This document shows positions 8,792 to 17,321 of a DNA stretch of 64,000 nt, in pieces. Origin of the DNA: Streptomyces clavifer (GTDB lineage: Bacteria > Actinomycetota > Actinomycetes > Streptomycetales > Streptomycetaceae); assembly GCA_014651175.1 (NCBI GenBank), contig BMWJ01000001.1, forward strand, positions 434,001 to 498,000, in the 5' to 3' direction. The translations under genes were made by a program, and so were the position numbers. Position 1 is the first letter of the stretch. Each line of letters opens with the position of its first letter. Below the pieces are notes generated by a model. That model searched no databases, was not told the DNA's origin, and saw only the letters and a list, made by a program, of their open reading frames with translations.

Positions 8792-9262
8792 TCATGCACG
8801 ATCACACCACGGGCCGTCTGGCACGAGGGCGTCGAGCACGGTCAGCAACTGCGGCGGCTCAACCGGGTCCGGCAGCGAGTCCAGATCCGGCCATGCGATC
8901 CAGGCATGCGTGTCCAGGTTGGCCTGCTCGTCGGGGAGCAGGCCGGTCCGCACCAGGGATGGTTGCTCCTCGGCAAACTGAGCCACGAAGAAACGCTCCG
9001 TCCCGATGTGCCGCTTGCCGTTCCACTGCACATCACGGTCTACGAGCACCGACCGGTCAAGGACGGCAGCCGGGTCGAGTCCGGTTTCCTCGGCCAGTTC
9101 ACGTCGTGCCGCCACCAGCGGCGTCTCGCCAGGCTCGATGCCGCCACCGGGAGGCTCCCAGAGCCATGTCCCGTCGAACGGATCCCGCCAGTGCAGAAGA
9201 AGCAGGCGGTGGGCAGCGTCCAGGCAGATGACCCGGGCGGCGGGCCGGTGCGTTGTTTCCAC
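8792..9262 (-). CDS. NUDIX hydrolase
   Basis: The 156-residue protein starts at GTG 9262. It carries a complete Nudix box running from GGGIEPGETPLVAARRE through LAEETGL, which supplies the metal-binding glutamates that hydrolyse nucleoside diphosphate-linked substrates. The substrate cannot be read from sequence. It is convergent with the recombinase cassette, separated by only 21 bp, and a long inverted repeat lies upstream of its start (9286-9321). Length and box spacing are normal. Confidence 0.87.
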   Translation of the reverse strand: METTHRPAARVICLDAAHRLLLLHWRDPFDGTWLWEPPGGGIEPGETPLVAARRELAEETGLDPAAVLDRSVLVDRDVQWNGKRHIGTERFFVAQFAEEQPSLVRTGLLPDEQANLDTHAWIAWPDLDSLPDPVEPPQLLTVLDALVPDGPWCDRA

Positions 9263-9285
9263 CGTCCTGACGCTATGCGGTGCTC

Positions 9286-9321
9286 GAAATGTCGATCAAG
9301 ACCTGTGTTGATCGACATCTC
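9286..9321. repeat. Inverted repeat with 8-nt spacer upstream of the NUDIX gene
   Basis: Perfect 11-bp arms ATGTCGATCAA and TTGATCGACAT (9289-9299 and 9308-9318) are separated by 8 nt. Two further base pairs form beyond a single mismatch, giving 14-bp arms. It lies 24 bp upstream of the NUDIX start and 0.5 kb beyond the recombinase cassette. The geometry matches both an operator and the core site of a tyrosine recombinase. Confidence 0.55.
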
Positions 9322-9409
9322 AAACACGGCCTATCAGGGCTACAGAGGGTGATCGGCAGGACGGACCCCCGAGGAACTGGCGACAGTTGAATACGCGAGC
9401 CCACCAGTA

Positions 9410-9600
9410 CCGAGGCCGGACCTGAAGCCACCCGGAACGGCCGCTGCAGCAACCCCGGCCGGATCGTCTGCGCCAAAGCCGCGGCGATCATGCCCTGGTG
9501 GAGCGCGAGCATGCAGTCACTGACCCGCCCGGTGCCGACGTTGACGGAGTCACGGAAGCCGAAGCCCTCGTGGTACGCGCCGCGGGCGGGGAGCCGTGTC
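9410..9600 (-). pseudogene. Remnant resembling the 3' end of a glucoamylase-family gene
   Basis: Minus-strand translation of about 9575-9432 reads YHEGFGFRDSVNVGTGRVSD followed by CMLALHQGMIAAALAQTIRP. This is reminiscent of the conserved C-terminal block of glucoamylase-family proteins (GFYD-VN-TG-V, LALDQGMI). The usual LDQGM aspartate is replaced by His, and flanking reading frames have no further similarity or plausible start, so it looks like a decayed fragment. The rest of 9323-9924 shows no gene. Attribution is from remembered family motifs and is moderate. Confidence 0.42.
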
Positions 9601-9924
9601 CGGGGGCCCGGCCGCCGAAGCGCGCGCCCACCGCGACAGCCCCGGGACGACATCCCGAGGGCCCGGCGGGACCGGCACGACCGCGGCGCCCGTCGAGCCG
9701 CTGGGCTCGTCGAGCGGCCCCTGCCGGGCGCCGCCGGGGGCGCAGGGACAGGGGCCGCACGGGTGACATCGGCGGCCCCGGCGGCCGCGCCTGCGCGCTC
9801 TCGCGCGGGGAGGTGCGTTCAGTGGATCAGCGAACCAGTGTGATCAACTGCAAATGCCACCAATAAGCATATTCCGGTCCATTCCGGTACGGGGTGGTCC
9901 GGGCCGGCCCCGGAGGTATCAGCC

Positions 9925-12303
9925 ATGGCCCACGTCGGAGTCCCGCGCGGGACAGCCCGAAAGCGCCGCTCGGTCACGCTCCTGGCGACGGGTGTGCTCA
10001 CGATCCCGGTGCTGGCGGGGTGCAGTTCGGGCGGCGGGGGCCCCGTCGCGGTGGCCGTCCCGCAGGACATCGCCGCGACCTCCCGGGACGGAGTCACCGA
10101 GGGGTCGACACTCACCTGGGCGATCGACGCGGTGCCCGCCACCCTCAACACGTTCCAGGCGGACGCCGACAGCGCGACCACGCGCATCGCCGGCGCCCTG
10201 CTGCCCTCGCTCTTCCCGATGGACGCGAAGGGGGAGCCGCGGCTCAATCCCGACTACCTGGAGTCGGCGAAGGTCATCGAGCAGGAGCCGAAGCAGATCG
10301 TCCTCTACAAGCTCAACCAGCAGGCGGTGTGGAGCGACGGCCGCGAGATCGGGGCCCCCGACTTCGTCGCCCAGTGGCGCGCGCTCAGCGGCAAGGACTC
10401 CGCGTTCTGGACCGCTCGCAACGCGGGCTACGAGCGGATCGAGAAGATCGAACGCGGAAAGGACGACCTGCAGGTCAGGGTCACCTTCTCCAAGCCGTAC
10501 GCGGACTGGCGCGCGCTCTTCTCACCGCTCTACCCGAAGGAGGTCACCGGCACCCCCGGCACCTTCAACGACGGGGCGAGGGCCACGCTCAAGAACACCG
10601 CGGGACCGTTTCGGCTGCGCGGTGTGAGCAAGGACAAGGGGACGGTCACGCTCGACCGGAACCCGCGCTGGTGGGGTGAGGAGGCCAAACTCGAATCGCT
10701 CGTCTTCCGGGCCGTGAAGCCCGAGGACCGCGCCGAGGCGCTCACCGGGGGCACGGTGCACGTCGCCGACATCGACCCGGCCACGGCGAACCGCATCGCA
10801 CGCGCGGCCCGCTACCGGAGCGGCAACGGACAGCCACCCGCCCACGGTCCCGGGGCCGATATCACCCCCGCCGCCGCACTGCGCTCCTGGGCGCTGGCCC
10901 ACGGGTCGGACGAGGAGGCGGCCGAGACCGCACAGGCCACCCGCGCGAAGACGAGGGAGGCCGTCGCGGCGTACGCGGCCGAGCAGAAGTCGCTGAAGGG
11001 CTTCGCCGTACGCAAGTCCCTGGAACCTGCCTACACGCAGCTCGCGATGAACGGCGGGTCCGGGCCCCTCTCCGACGACCGCGTCCGCCGCGCGATCGCC
11101 CGCGCCCTGAACCGCCAGGAGCTCGCCGACGCCGTGCTCAAGCCGCTGGGTCTGCCCGCGAAACCGCCGGGCAGCCACCTGGCACTGGCCGGTCAGCCCG
11201 CGTACAAGGACGGCAGCGGTGCGCTGGGCGAGCAGGACACCGAGGAGGCGCAGGCACTCCTGGCCGACGCGGGCTGGACCCTCGACGGGGCCGTCCAGAA
11301 GCCGAAGGACACCAAGGCGGGCAGCGAAGCCGACCACACCGACGCCGGCAAGAAGAAGACCGACGCCGAGAAGAAGACCGACGCGGAGACGAAGAAGTCC
11401 GACACGGAGAAGAAGGCGGACGCGGAGGGTGGGGCCGGGGCCGAGAAGGCGGACGGGACGCCCGAGGGCAAGCAGAAGGAGGAGACGGCGAAGGAGGAGA
11501 AGGCATCCAAGGAGGAGAAGTCCGATAAGGACGACAAGGCCGACAAGGACGACAAGGCGTCCCGCGAGGAGGGGCTGTACATCGTCGGCGACGAGAAGCC
11601 GGGCGACCGCCTCGCCCCCCGCGCGGGCGACGGCGACGCCAGGGTCGCCGCCCAGGACAAGCAGCCCGGTGGTGCCGCCGGCGCCTACGCCCCCGCGGGC
11701 ACCGCGGCCCCGGCGCCCGCCTCGCTCAAGGGCCGCCTCGGCAAGGACGGCAAGCCGCTCACCCTGCGCTTCGTCCTGCCGTCGGGGCCCGGGTCGCAGT
11801 CGCTGCGCAGCGTCGGTGACAAGATCGTCGAGATGCTGGACGCGATCGGGGTGGGCACGGTGATCACCAAGGTCGCCGACGACAGCTACTTCAAGGACCA
11901 CGTCGCCTCCGGCGACTACGACCTGGCGCTGTACTCCTGGCCCGCCACCGCCTATCCGGCGACCGACGGCCGTCCGATCTTCGCCAAGCCGGAGCCCGCC
12001 ACCGACGGGTCGCTGCTCGTCGAGCAGAACTACACACGGGTCGGTTCCGACCACATCGACCAGCTCTTCGACCGTGCCGTCTCCGAGCTCGACGCGAACG
12101 CCTCCAGGGACCTGCTGAAGCAGGCCGACGCCCGGATCTGGGCCGCCGCCGGATCGATTCCGCTGTATCAGAGGCCACAGTTGGTCGCCGTCGACAAGAA
12201 GCTCGCCAACGTCGGTGCCTTCGGCTTCGCCGCACCCCGCTACGAGGACATCGGATTCACCGGAGGGCAGGCGGCGGGTTCCCCCGCGGATCCCAAGAAG
12301 TAG
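9925..12303 (+). CDS. Family 5 extracellular solute-binding lipoprotein with a charged insertion
   Basis: The 792-residue protein has a lipoprotein signal peptide ending in the lipobox LAGC (Cys near residue 32). The SBP_bac_5 fold characteristic of peptide/nickel-binding proteins follows: SQALTW-like LTWAIDAVPATLN, YKLNQQAVWSDGREIGAPDF and FSKPYADWRALFSPLYPKEV. From about residue 460 to 600 the fold is interrupted by a Lys/Asp/Glu-rich segment with repeats such as EKKTDAETKKSDTEKKADAE; the C-terminal lobe resumes at LTLRFVLPSGPGSQSLRS. At 792 residues it is much longer than the usual 520-600. GGAGG precedes ATG. No permease or ATPase gene is adjacent, so it is an orphan receptor that may share a neighbouring importer. 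Confidence 0.87.
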   Translation: MAHVGVPRGTARKRRSVTLLATGVLTIPVLAGCSSGGGGPVAVAVPQDIAATSRDGVTEGSTLTWAIDAVPATLNTFQADADSATTRIAGALLPSLFPMDAKGEPRLNPDYLESAKVIEQEPKQIVLYKLNQQAVWSDGREIGAPDFVAQWRALSGKDSAFWTARNAGYERIEKIERGKDDLQVRVTFSKPYADWRALFSPLYPKEVTGTPGTFNDGARATLKNTAGPFRLRGVSKDKGTVTLDRNPRWWGEEAKLESLVFRAVKPEDRAEALTGGTVHVADIDPATANRIARAARYRSGNGQPPAHGPGADITPAAALRSWALAHGSDEEAAETAQATRAKTREAVAAYAAEQKSLKGFAVRKSLEPAYTQLAMNGGSGPLSDDRVRRAIARALNRQELADAVLKPLGLPAKPPGSHLALAGQPAYKDGSGALGEQDTEEAQALLADAGWTLDGAVQKPKDTKAGSEADHTDAGKKKTDAEKKTDAETKKSDTEKKADAEGGAGAEKADGTPEGKQKEETAKEEKASKEEKSDKDDKADKDDKASREEGLYIVGDEKPGDRLAPRAGDGDARVAAQDKQPGGAAGAYAPAGTAAPAPASLKGRLGKDGKPLTLRFVLPSGPGSQSLRSVGDKIVEMLDAIGVGTVITKVADDSYFKDHVASGDYDLALYSWPATAYPATDGRPIFAKPEPATDGSLLVEQNYTRVGSDHIDQLFDRAVSELDANASRDLLKQADARIWAAAGSIPLYQRPQLVAVDKKLANVGAFGFAAPRYEDIGFTGGQAAGSPADPKK

Positions 12304-12347
12304 CAGGTCAGGAGTACAGGCAAAGCTCAGGATCAGCTCAATTCCCT

Positions 12348-12372
12348 TGCCCGCCGGTACCCCCGGCGGGCA
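12348..12372. terminator. Hairpin terminator after the orphan binding protein
   Basis: Perfect 10-bp stem TGCCCGCCGG/CCGGCGGGCA with a 5-nt loop lies 45 bp after the stop at 12303. The rest of the gap up to 12640 has no gene and should carry the typA promoter. Confidence 0.7.
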
Positions 12373-12640
12373 GGCTCGTTCCTGCCCCGACCCGGGCTGC
12401 TCCCCCCACCCCACACCCCCTCCGCCGGGTCTTCCGGCCGCCGGACGATGGCGTAATACCTGCTGAATTTCGGCTGAACAGTGGCTGGAGACCGGTCTCG
12501 CGGATCGGGCCGGGAAGCCTCGGGCGCGCAGGGCCCGTACCATTGGACTAGCCGTGGCGTGTCCGCCCGGCGGGGCGTACGAGTGCTTGAGACCGAGTGA
12601 GACGCCTGATCCCACGATCCGAGAGAAGCGCAAGCCACCC

Positions 12641-14515
<1,875 letters not shown>

Positions 14516-14526
14516 CGCCGTGGGGG

Positions 14527-14606
14527 ACCCGGGCCCCAGGCCCGGGTTGACCTCGATGCGCCGGATCACGGCCCGTCGACCGCTCGTTGAGGCGGTCGGC
14601 GGGCCG
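14527..14606. terminator. Double hairpin terminator after typA
   Basis: A first perfect stem ACCCGGGCC/GGCCCGGGT (14527-14547, 3-nt loop) lies 11 bp after the stop. A second stem CGGCCCGTCGACCGC/GCGGTCGGCGGGCCG (14569-14606, one mismatch) follows it. Confidence 0.7.
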
Positions 14607-14745
14607 TCGGCGCGCCCGGACGCATGCCCGCTGCGAATCTTCCTTTCTCAGGCCGCCGCCGCCCGATAGGTTGACCGCGTACGGCCGAAACGGCCGACGG
14701 GCACCTCACTGACCCGGGGTGCCCTCACGGGGACCTGGAGTTCAT

Positions 14746-15324
14746 ATGCGCATGAGACTCGTCGCGATGATGACCGTCTCGGGAGTCGCCGCGTCACTGC
14801 TGACGGCGTCCGCCGCGCAGGCGGCACCGATCGTCTGCGAGCCCGGCTACAAGCACGGGGCGTGGACGAGCGTCAAGCGGGGCTGGAAGATCACGCACGC
14901 CAAGGGGTACGTCGTGCCCACGGGCGGCACCCTGTCGCGGACCGTGTCCGTGACCAAGCGGGCCGTCGTCACGTCGAGCAGGGAGATCACGGCGGGAGTC
15001 AGCTACTCGGCCGCCTGGGTCGTCTCCAGCCTCGACGTCAACGTCAGTGGCACCCTCGCCAAGGCGGGCGAGAAGACGAAGGAGAAGACGGAGAGCGTCA
15101 CGCTGAACCTGAACAAGTCGGGCACGTACGTGGCGTTCAGCGGGGCCTACACGGCCCAGGGCTACTACAAGGCCAAGACCTGCAACAGCAAGGGGACGGG
15201 CTTCACCAAGGTGGGCTACGGCAAGGCACGCAGCTGGAGCAAGACCGCGGAGGGCGCCATCAAGTGCTCCCAGTCGACCAAGGCCGGCTCGGTCCAGCGC
15301 GCCGCCAAGGCGTGGTGCCCGTAA
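14746..15324 (+). CDS. Small secreted protein, unknown function
   Basis: The 192-residue protein has a clear Sec signal peptide: MRMRLVAMMTVSGVAASLLT, then A-S-A-A-Q-A-A with likely cleavage after AQA. The mature part is rich in Thr, Ser, Lys and aromatic residues (SYSAAWVVSSLDVNVSGTLA, SGTYVAFSGAYTAQGYYKAK) and looks beta-rich. Four cysteines in the mature part could form two disulfides. I do not recognise a catalytic motif. ATG 14746 has CTGGAG five nt upstream; a GTG at 14719 is possible but would disturb the signal peptide. It is flanked by terminators, so it is transcribed alone. Confidence 0.8.
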   Translation: MRMRLVAMMTVSGVAASLLTASAAQAAPIVCEPGYKHGAWTSVKRGWKITHAKGYVVPTGGTLSRTVSVTKRAVVTSSREITAGVSYSAAWVVSSLDVNVSGTLAKAGEKTKEKTESVTLNLNKSGTYVAFSGAYTAQGYYKAKTCNSKGTGFTKVGYGKARSWSKTAEGAIKCSQSTKAGSVQRAAKAWCP

Positions 15325-15349
15325 CCGCCGGGACGGTGAAGTGAACCGC

Positions 15350-15384
15350 GGCCCGGACCCCCTCGAGAGGAGGGGGTCCGGGCC
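15350..15384. terminator. Strong GC-rich terminator
   Basis: Perfect 15-bp stem GGCCCGGACCCCCTC/GAGGGGGTCCGGGCC with a 5-nt loop, 26 bp after the secreted-protein stop. Confidence 0.85.
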
Positions 15385-15833
15385 GTCGGCGCGTGCGCGG
15401 CGGACGGTCGTACGCTTCCCCCGGCACCGGCTCGGACCGAAGGGTCGTGCGTACCATCGACAGGCGGCCCCGACCCCTCGGAAAGTGTGGAGATCCGGGC
15501 TCTCCGTCAAGCGTTTTTCCTGACCGACCTGTCCGGATATCGAGCCTCGCTCTCCGGAACATGTGTTAACGGTCCGTTTCGCGGGTGTCTGTCTGGGATC
15601 ACTTTGTCCGGATTTCGGGCAACCAGGGGTTCCTGATGTTGTCAAACCGAGACCCTTTAAGTGTGGTTTACAGCCCGGTCGTACTTAATAGTTGCCCTAT
15701 TGAGCTCGGGTCAATGGGTCATGCACTGTGGAGTGCCGACTCACGAGCACACGGGGTACCGCGCTTTCCGTCGTCAGGGGTGTCGACGGATGAGGTACCG
15801 ACATTCGTTACGTGGACTCACGAGGAGGAACCC

Positions 15834-15938
15834 ATGTGCGGTGCTCTGAGCACCAGTGGGGGCGCGCCGTCCTGGACGGCGCATCAGGCCGGTTTCGTTC
15901 ATAGCGATGCACCTGGTCCTGTCGCCGGCAACGGCTGA
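15834..15938 (+). CDS. Putative 34-residue leader peptide ORF upstream of bldK-type operon
   Basis: ATG at 15834 is preceded by the near-ideal ribosome binding site GAGGAGG with 5 nt spacing, stronger than that of any other gene nearby. The peptide is MCGALSTSGGAPSWTAHQAG plus 14 more residues ending in AGNG. It has no signal peptide or membrane segment. The ORF contains two small perfect hairpins: GGTGCT/AGCACC (15840-15854), directly at its start, and GCGCCGTCC/GGACGGCGC (15864-15882). It may be a leader peptide coupling translation to expression of the importer downstream. Translation is inferred only from the binding site. Confidence 0.42.
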   Translation: MCGALSTSGGAPSWTAHQAGFVHSDAPGPVAGNG

Positions 15939-16044
15939 CGATTCCCAGACCCGTCAAACCGCTCAACTCGCGTTCCCGGGAGTGAAACCCACTTCTGTTG
16001 GCGCTCCCTGCCGCCCTGAGGCGATCTCCGTCAGGCGTCGGCAT

Positions 16045-16088
16045 GTCACCGGTCCCCTCCCGGGGTGACGGCTGGCATCAGGGGACCG
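16045..16088 (+). promoter_or_regulatory. Mutually exclusive hairpins upstream of the bldK-type operon
   Basis: GTCACC (16045-16050) can pair with GGTGAC (16064-16069). CGGTCCCCT (16050-16058) can instead pair with AGGGGACCG (16080-16088), which disrupts the first stem. Such a switch, 91 bp before the permease start, resembles an attenuator or a control of ribosome access. This is inferred from base pairing only. Confidence 0.4.
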
Positions 16089-16179
16089 TCACACAGCAGG
16101 CATGACGCAATGAGTGCAGCCGACTCACCGCCGCAGCCTGCCGGGGCGCCGGTACCCGACATTTGTGAATGGACACACC

Positions 16180-17220
16180 ATGACCAGTCCAATCGAGGCC
16201 GAGGACGCCACGGCCTCTGTCGCCTTGGACGAGAAGACCGCGACGAAGACCACCGCTGCGGACAGCGCCGAGACACCTGTCGGCCGCTCTCCCGGGCAGC
16301 TGATGTGGATGCGGTTCAAGCGTGACCGCACGGGCGTGGTCTCCGCCATCGTGGTGCTCTTCTTCTTCGCCGTCGCCGCGCTCGCACCGGTGATCTCGAG
16401 CCTCTACGGCAAGGACCCGTACACGCTCTACGCGCAGGAGCCGGACTATCCGTTCCTGCTGGACGACTTCGCCATGCCTTCGGGTTCCTTCGGCGGCGTC
16501 TCCTCGGAGTTCTGGTTCGGTGTCGAGCCGAACCTGGGCCGGGACGTGTTCACCATGCTGCTCTACGGCATGCGGACCTCGCTGTTCATGGCCCTGGTCC
16601 TGACGTTCTTCAGCGTCCTCACGGGCGTGATCGTCGGCATGGTGGGCGGCTACTTCGGCGGGAAGGTCGACTACTGGCTCGGCCGGGTCACCGACTTCTT
16701 CCTCTCCTTCCCGAGCCAGCTCTTCTTCATCGCCTTCATGCCCATCGTGACCGCGCTGTTCGTCTCCCCGACGGATGAGACGCCGACCTATCTGCGGGCC
16801 GTCGCGATCCTGCTGGTGATGTGGTTCCTCGGCTGGATGGGCATGGCCCGTCTGGTGCGCAGCTCGGTGCTCTCCCTGCGCGAGCGGGAGTTCGTGGAGG
16901 CCGCCAAGGTCTCGGGCGCCTCGCGGTGGCGGATCGTCCGCAAGGAGATCCTGCCGAACATCGTGACGCCGATCCTGGTGCAGGGCACGTACACCCTGCC
17001 CAGCTCCATCCTGAGCATCGCGTTCCTCTCCTTCGTCGGTGTCGGCTTCGTCGAGCCGACGCCCGACTGGGGCCGGATGTTCGCCATCGGCGCCGAGATC
17101 TACGAGCAGGACCCGGCCTTCATGTTCTTCCCGGGCATCGCCATGGTGGTTTTCGTTCTCTGCTTCAACCTCCTTGGTGACTCAGTCCGGGACGCGTTCG
17201 ACCCCAAGACCGGACGCTGA
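16180..17220 (+). CDS. bldKA: Oligopeptide ABC transporter permease (BldKA-like)
   Basis: The 346-residue protein is an OppC-type inner-membrane permease. A cytoplasmic N-terminus of about 50 residues ends in GQLMWMRFKRDRTGVVSAIV and leads into the first membrane helix. The binding-protein-dependent transport signature EFVEAAKVSGASRWRIVRKE contacts the ATPases, and the C-terminus is LGDSVRDAFDPKTGR. It is first in a five-gene order (permease, lipoprotein, permease, ATPase, ATPase) identical to bldKABCDE of S. coelicolor, which imports a peptide signal needed for aerial growth. ATG 16180 was chosen; it has only a weak ribosome binding site, which fits control by the structured leader. Confidence 0.85.
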   Translation: MTSPIEAEDATASVALDEKTATKTTAADSAETPVGRSPGQLMWMRFKRDRTGVVSAIVVLFFFAVAALAPVISSLYGKDPYTLYAQEPDYPFLLDDFAMPSGSFGGVSSEFWFGVEPNLGRDVFTMLLYGMRTSLFMALVLTFFSVLTGVIVGMVGGYFGGKVDYWLGRVTDFFLSFPSQLFFIAFMPIVTALFVSPTDETPTYLRAVAILLVMWFLGWMGMARLVRSSVLSLREREFVEAAKVSGASRWRIVRKEILPNIVTPILVQGTYTLPSSILSIAFLSFVGVGFVEPTPDWGRMFAIGAEIYEQDPAFMFFPGIAMVVFVLCFNLLGDSVRDAFDPKTGR

Positions 17221-17321
17221 CGTCCATGGGTGGGGGTGGCTGCCGCCCCCCGCACCGGGCAACCGGACGGTCAGGCAGCACTTCTCTGGATAACAACCGA
17301 CAGGTAGGTGCACAGAGCATC

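Larger units (their letters stand above)
15385..16179 (+). promoter_or_regulatory. Long structured leader region of the bldK-type operon
   Basis: About 800 bp separate the upstream terminator from the first permease gene. It has lower G+C than its surroundings around 15600-15720 (CCCTTTAAGTGTGGTTTACA, TACTTAATAGTTG), a likely promoter zone. It then holds a 34-codon ORF (15834-15938), a hairpin CCGTCG/CGACGG (about 15768-15790) and the alternative hairpins at 16045-16088. No -35/-10 pair is certain. This is the longest gene-free stretch in the core part of the window. Confidence 0.6.

Noticed and set aside
9490..9866. Several short open frames in the gap before the large lipoprotein gene
   Set aside because: Arg/Pro-rich products, no ribosome binding site and no recognisable motif; only the small glucoamylase-like relic on the minus strand was kept.
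5491..9925. Search for a tRNA gene or tRNA 3' end as the integration site
   Set aside because: No cloverleaf or T-arm-like sequence was recognised; the attachment site of the recombinase remains unknown.
16109..16325. Possible start ATG 16109 giving a peptide MSAADSPPQP... overlapping the permease start
   Set aside because: The frame runs into Arg-rich shadow sequence of the permease gene and has no good ribosome binding site.
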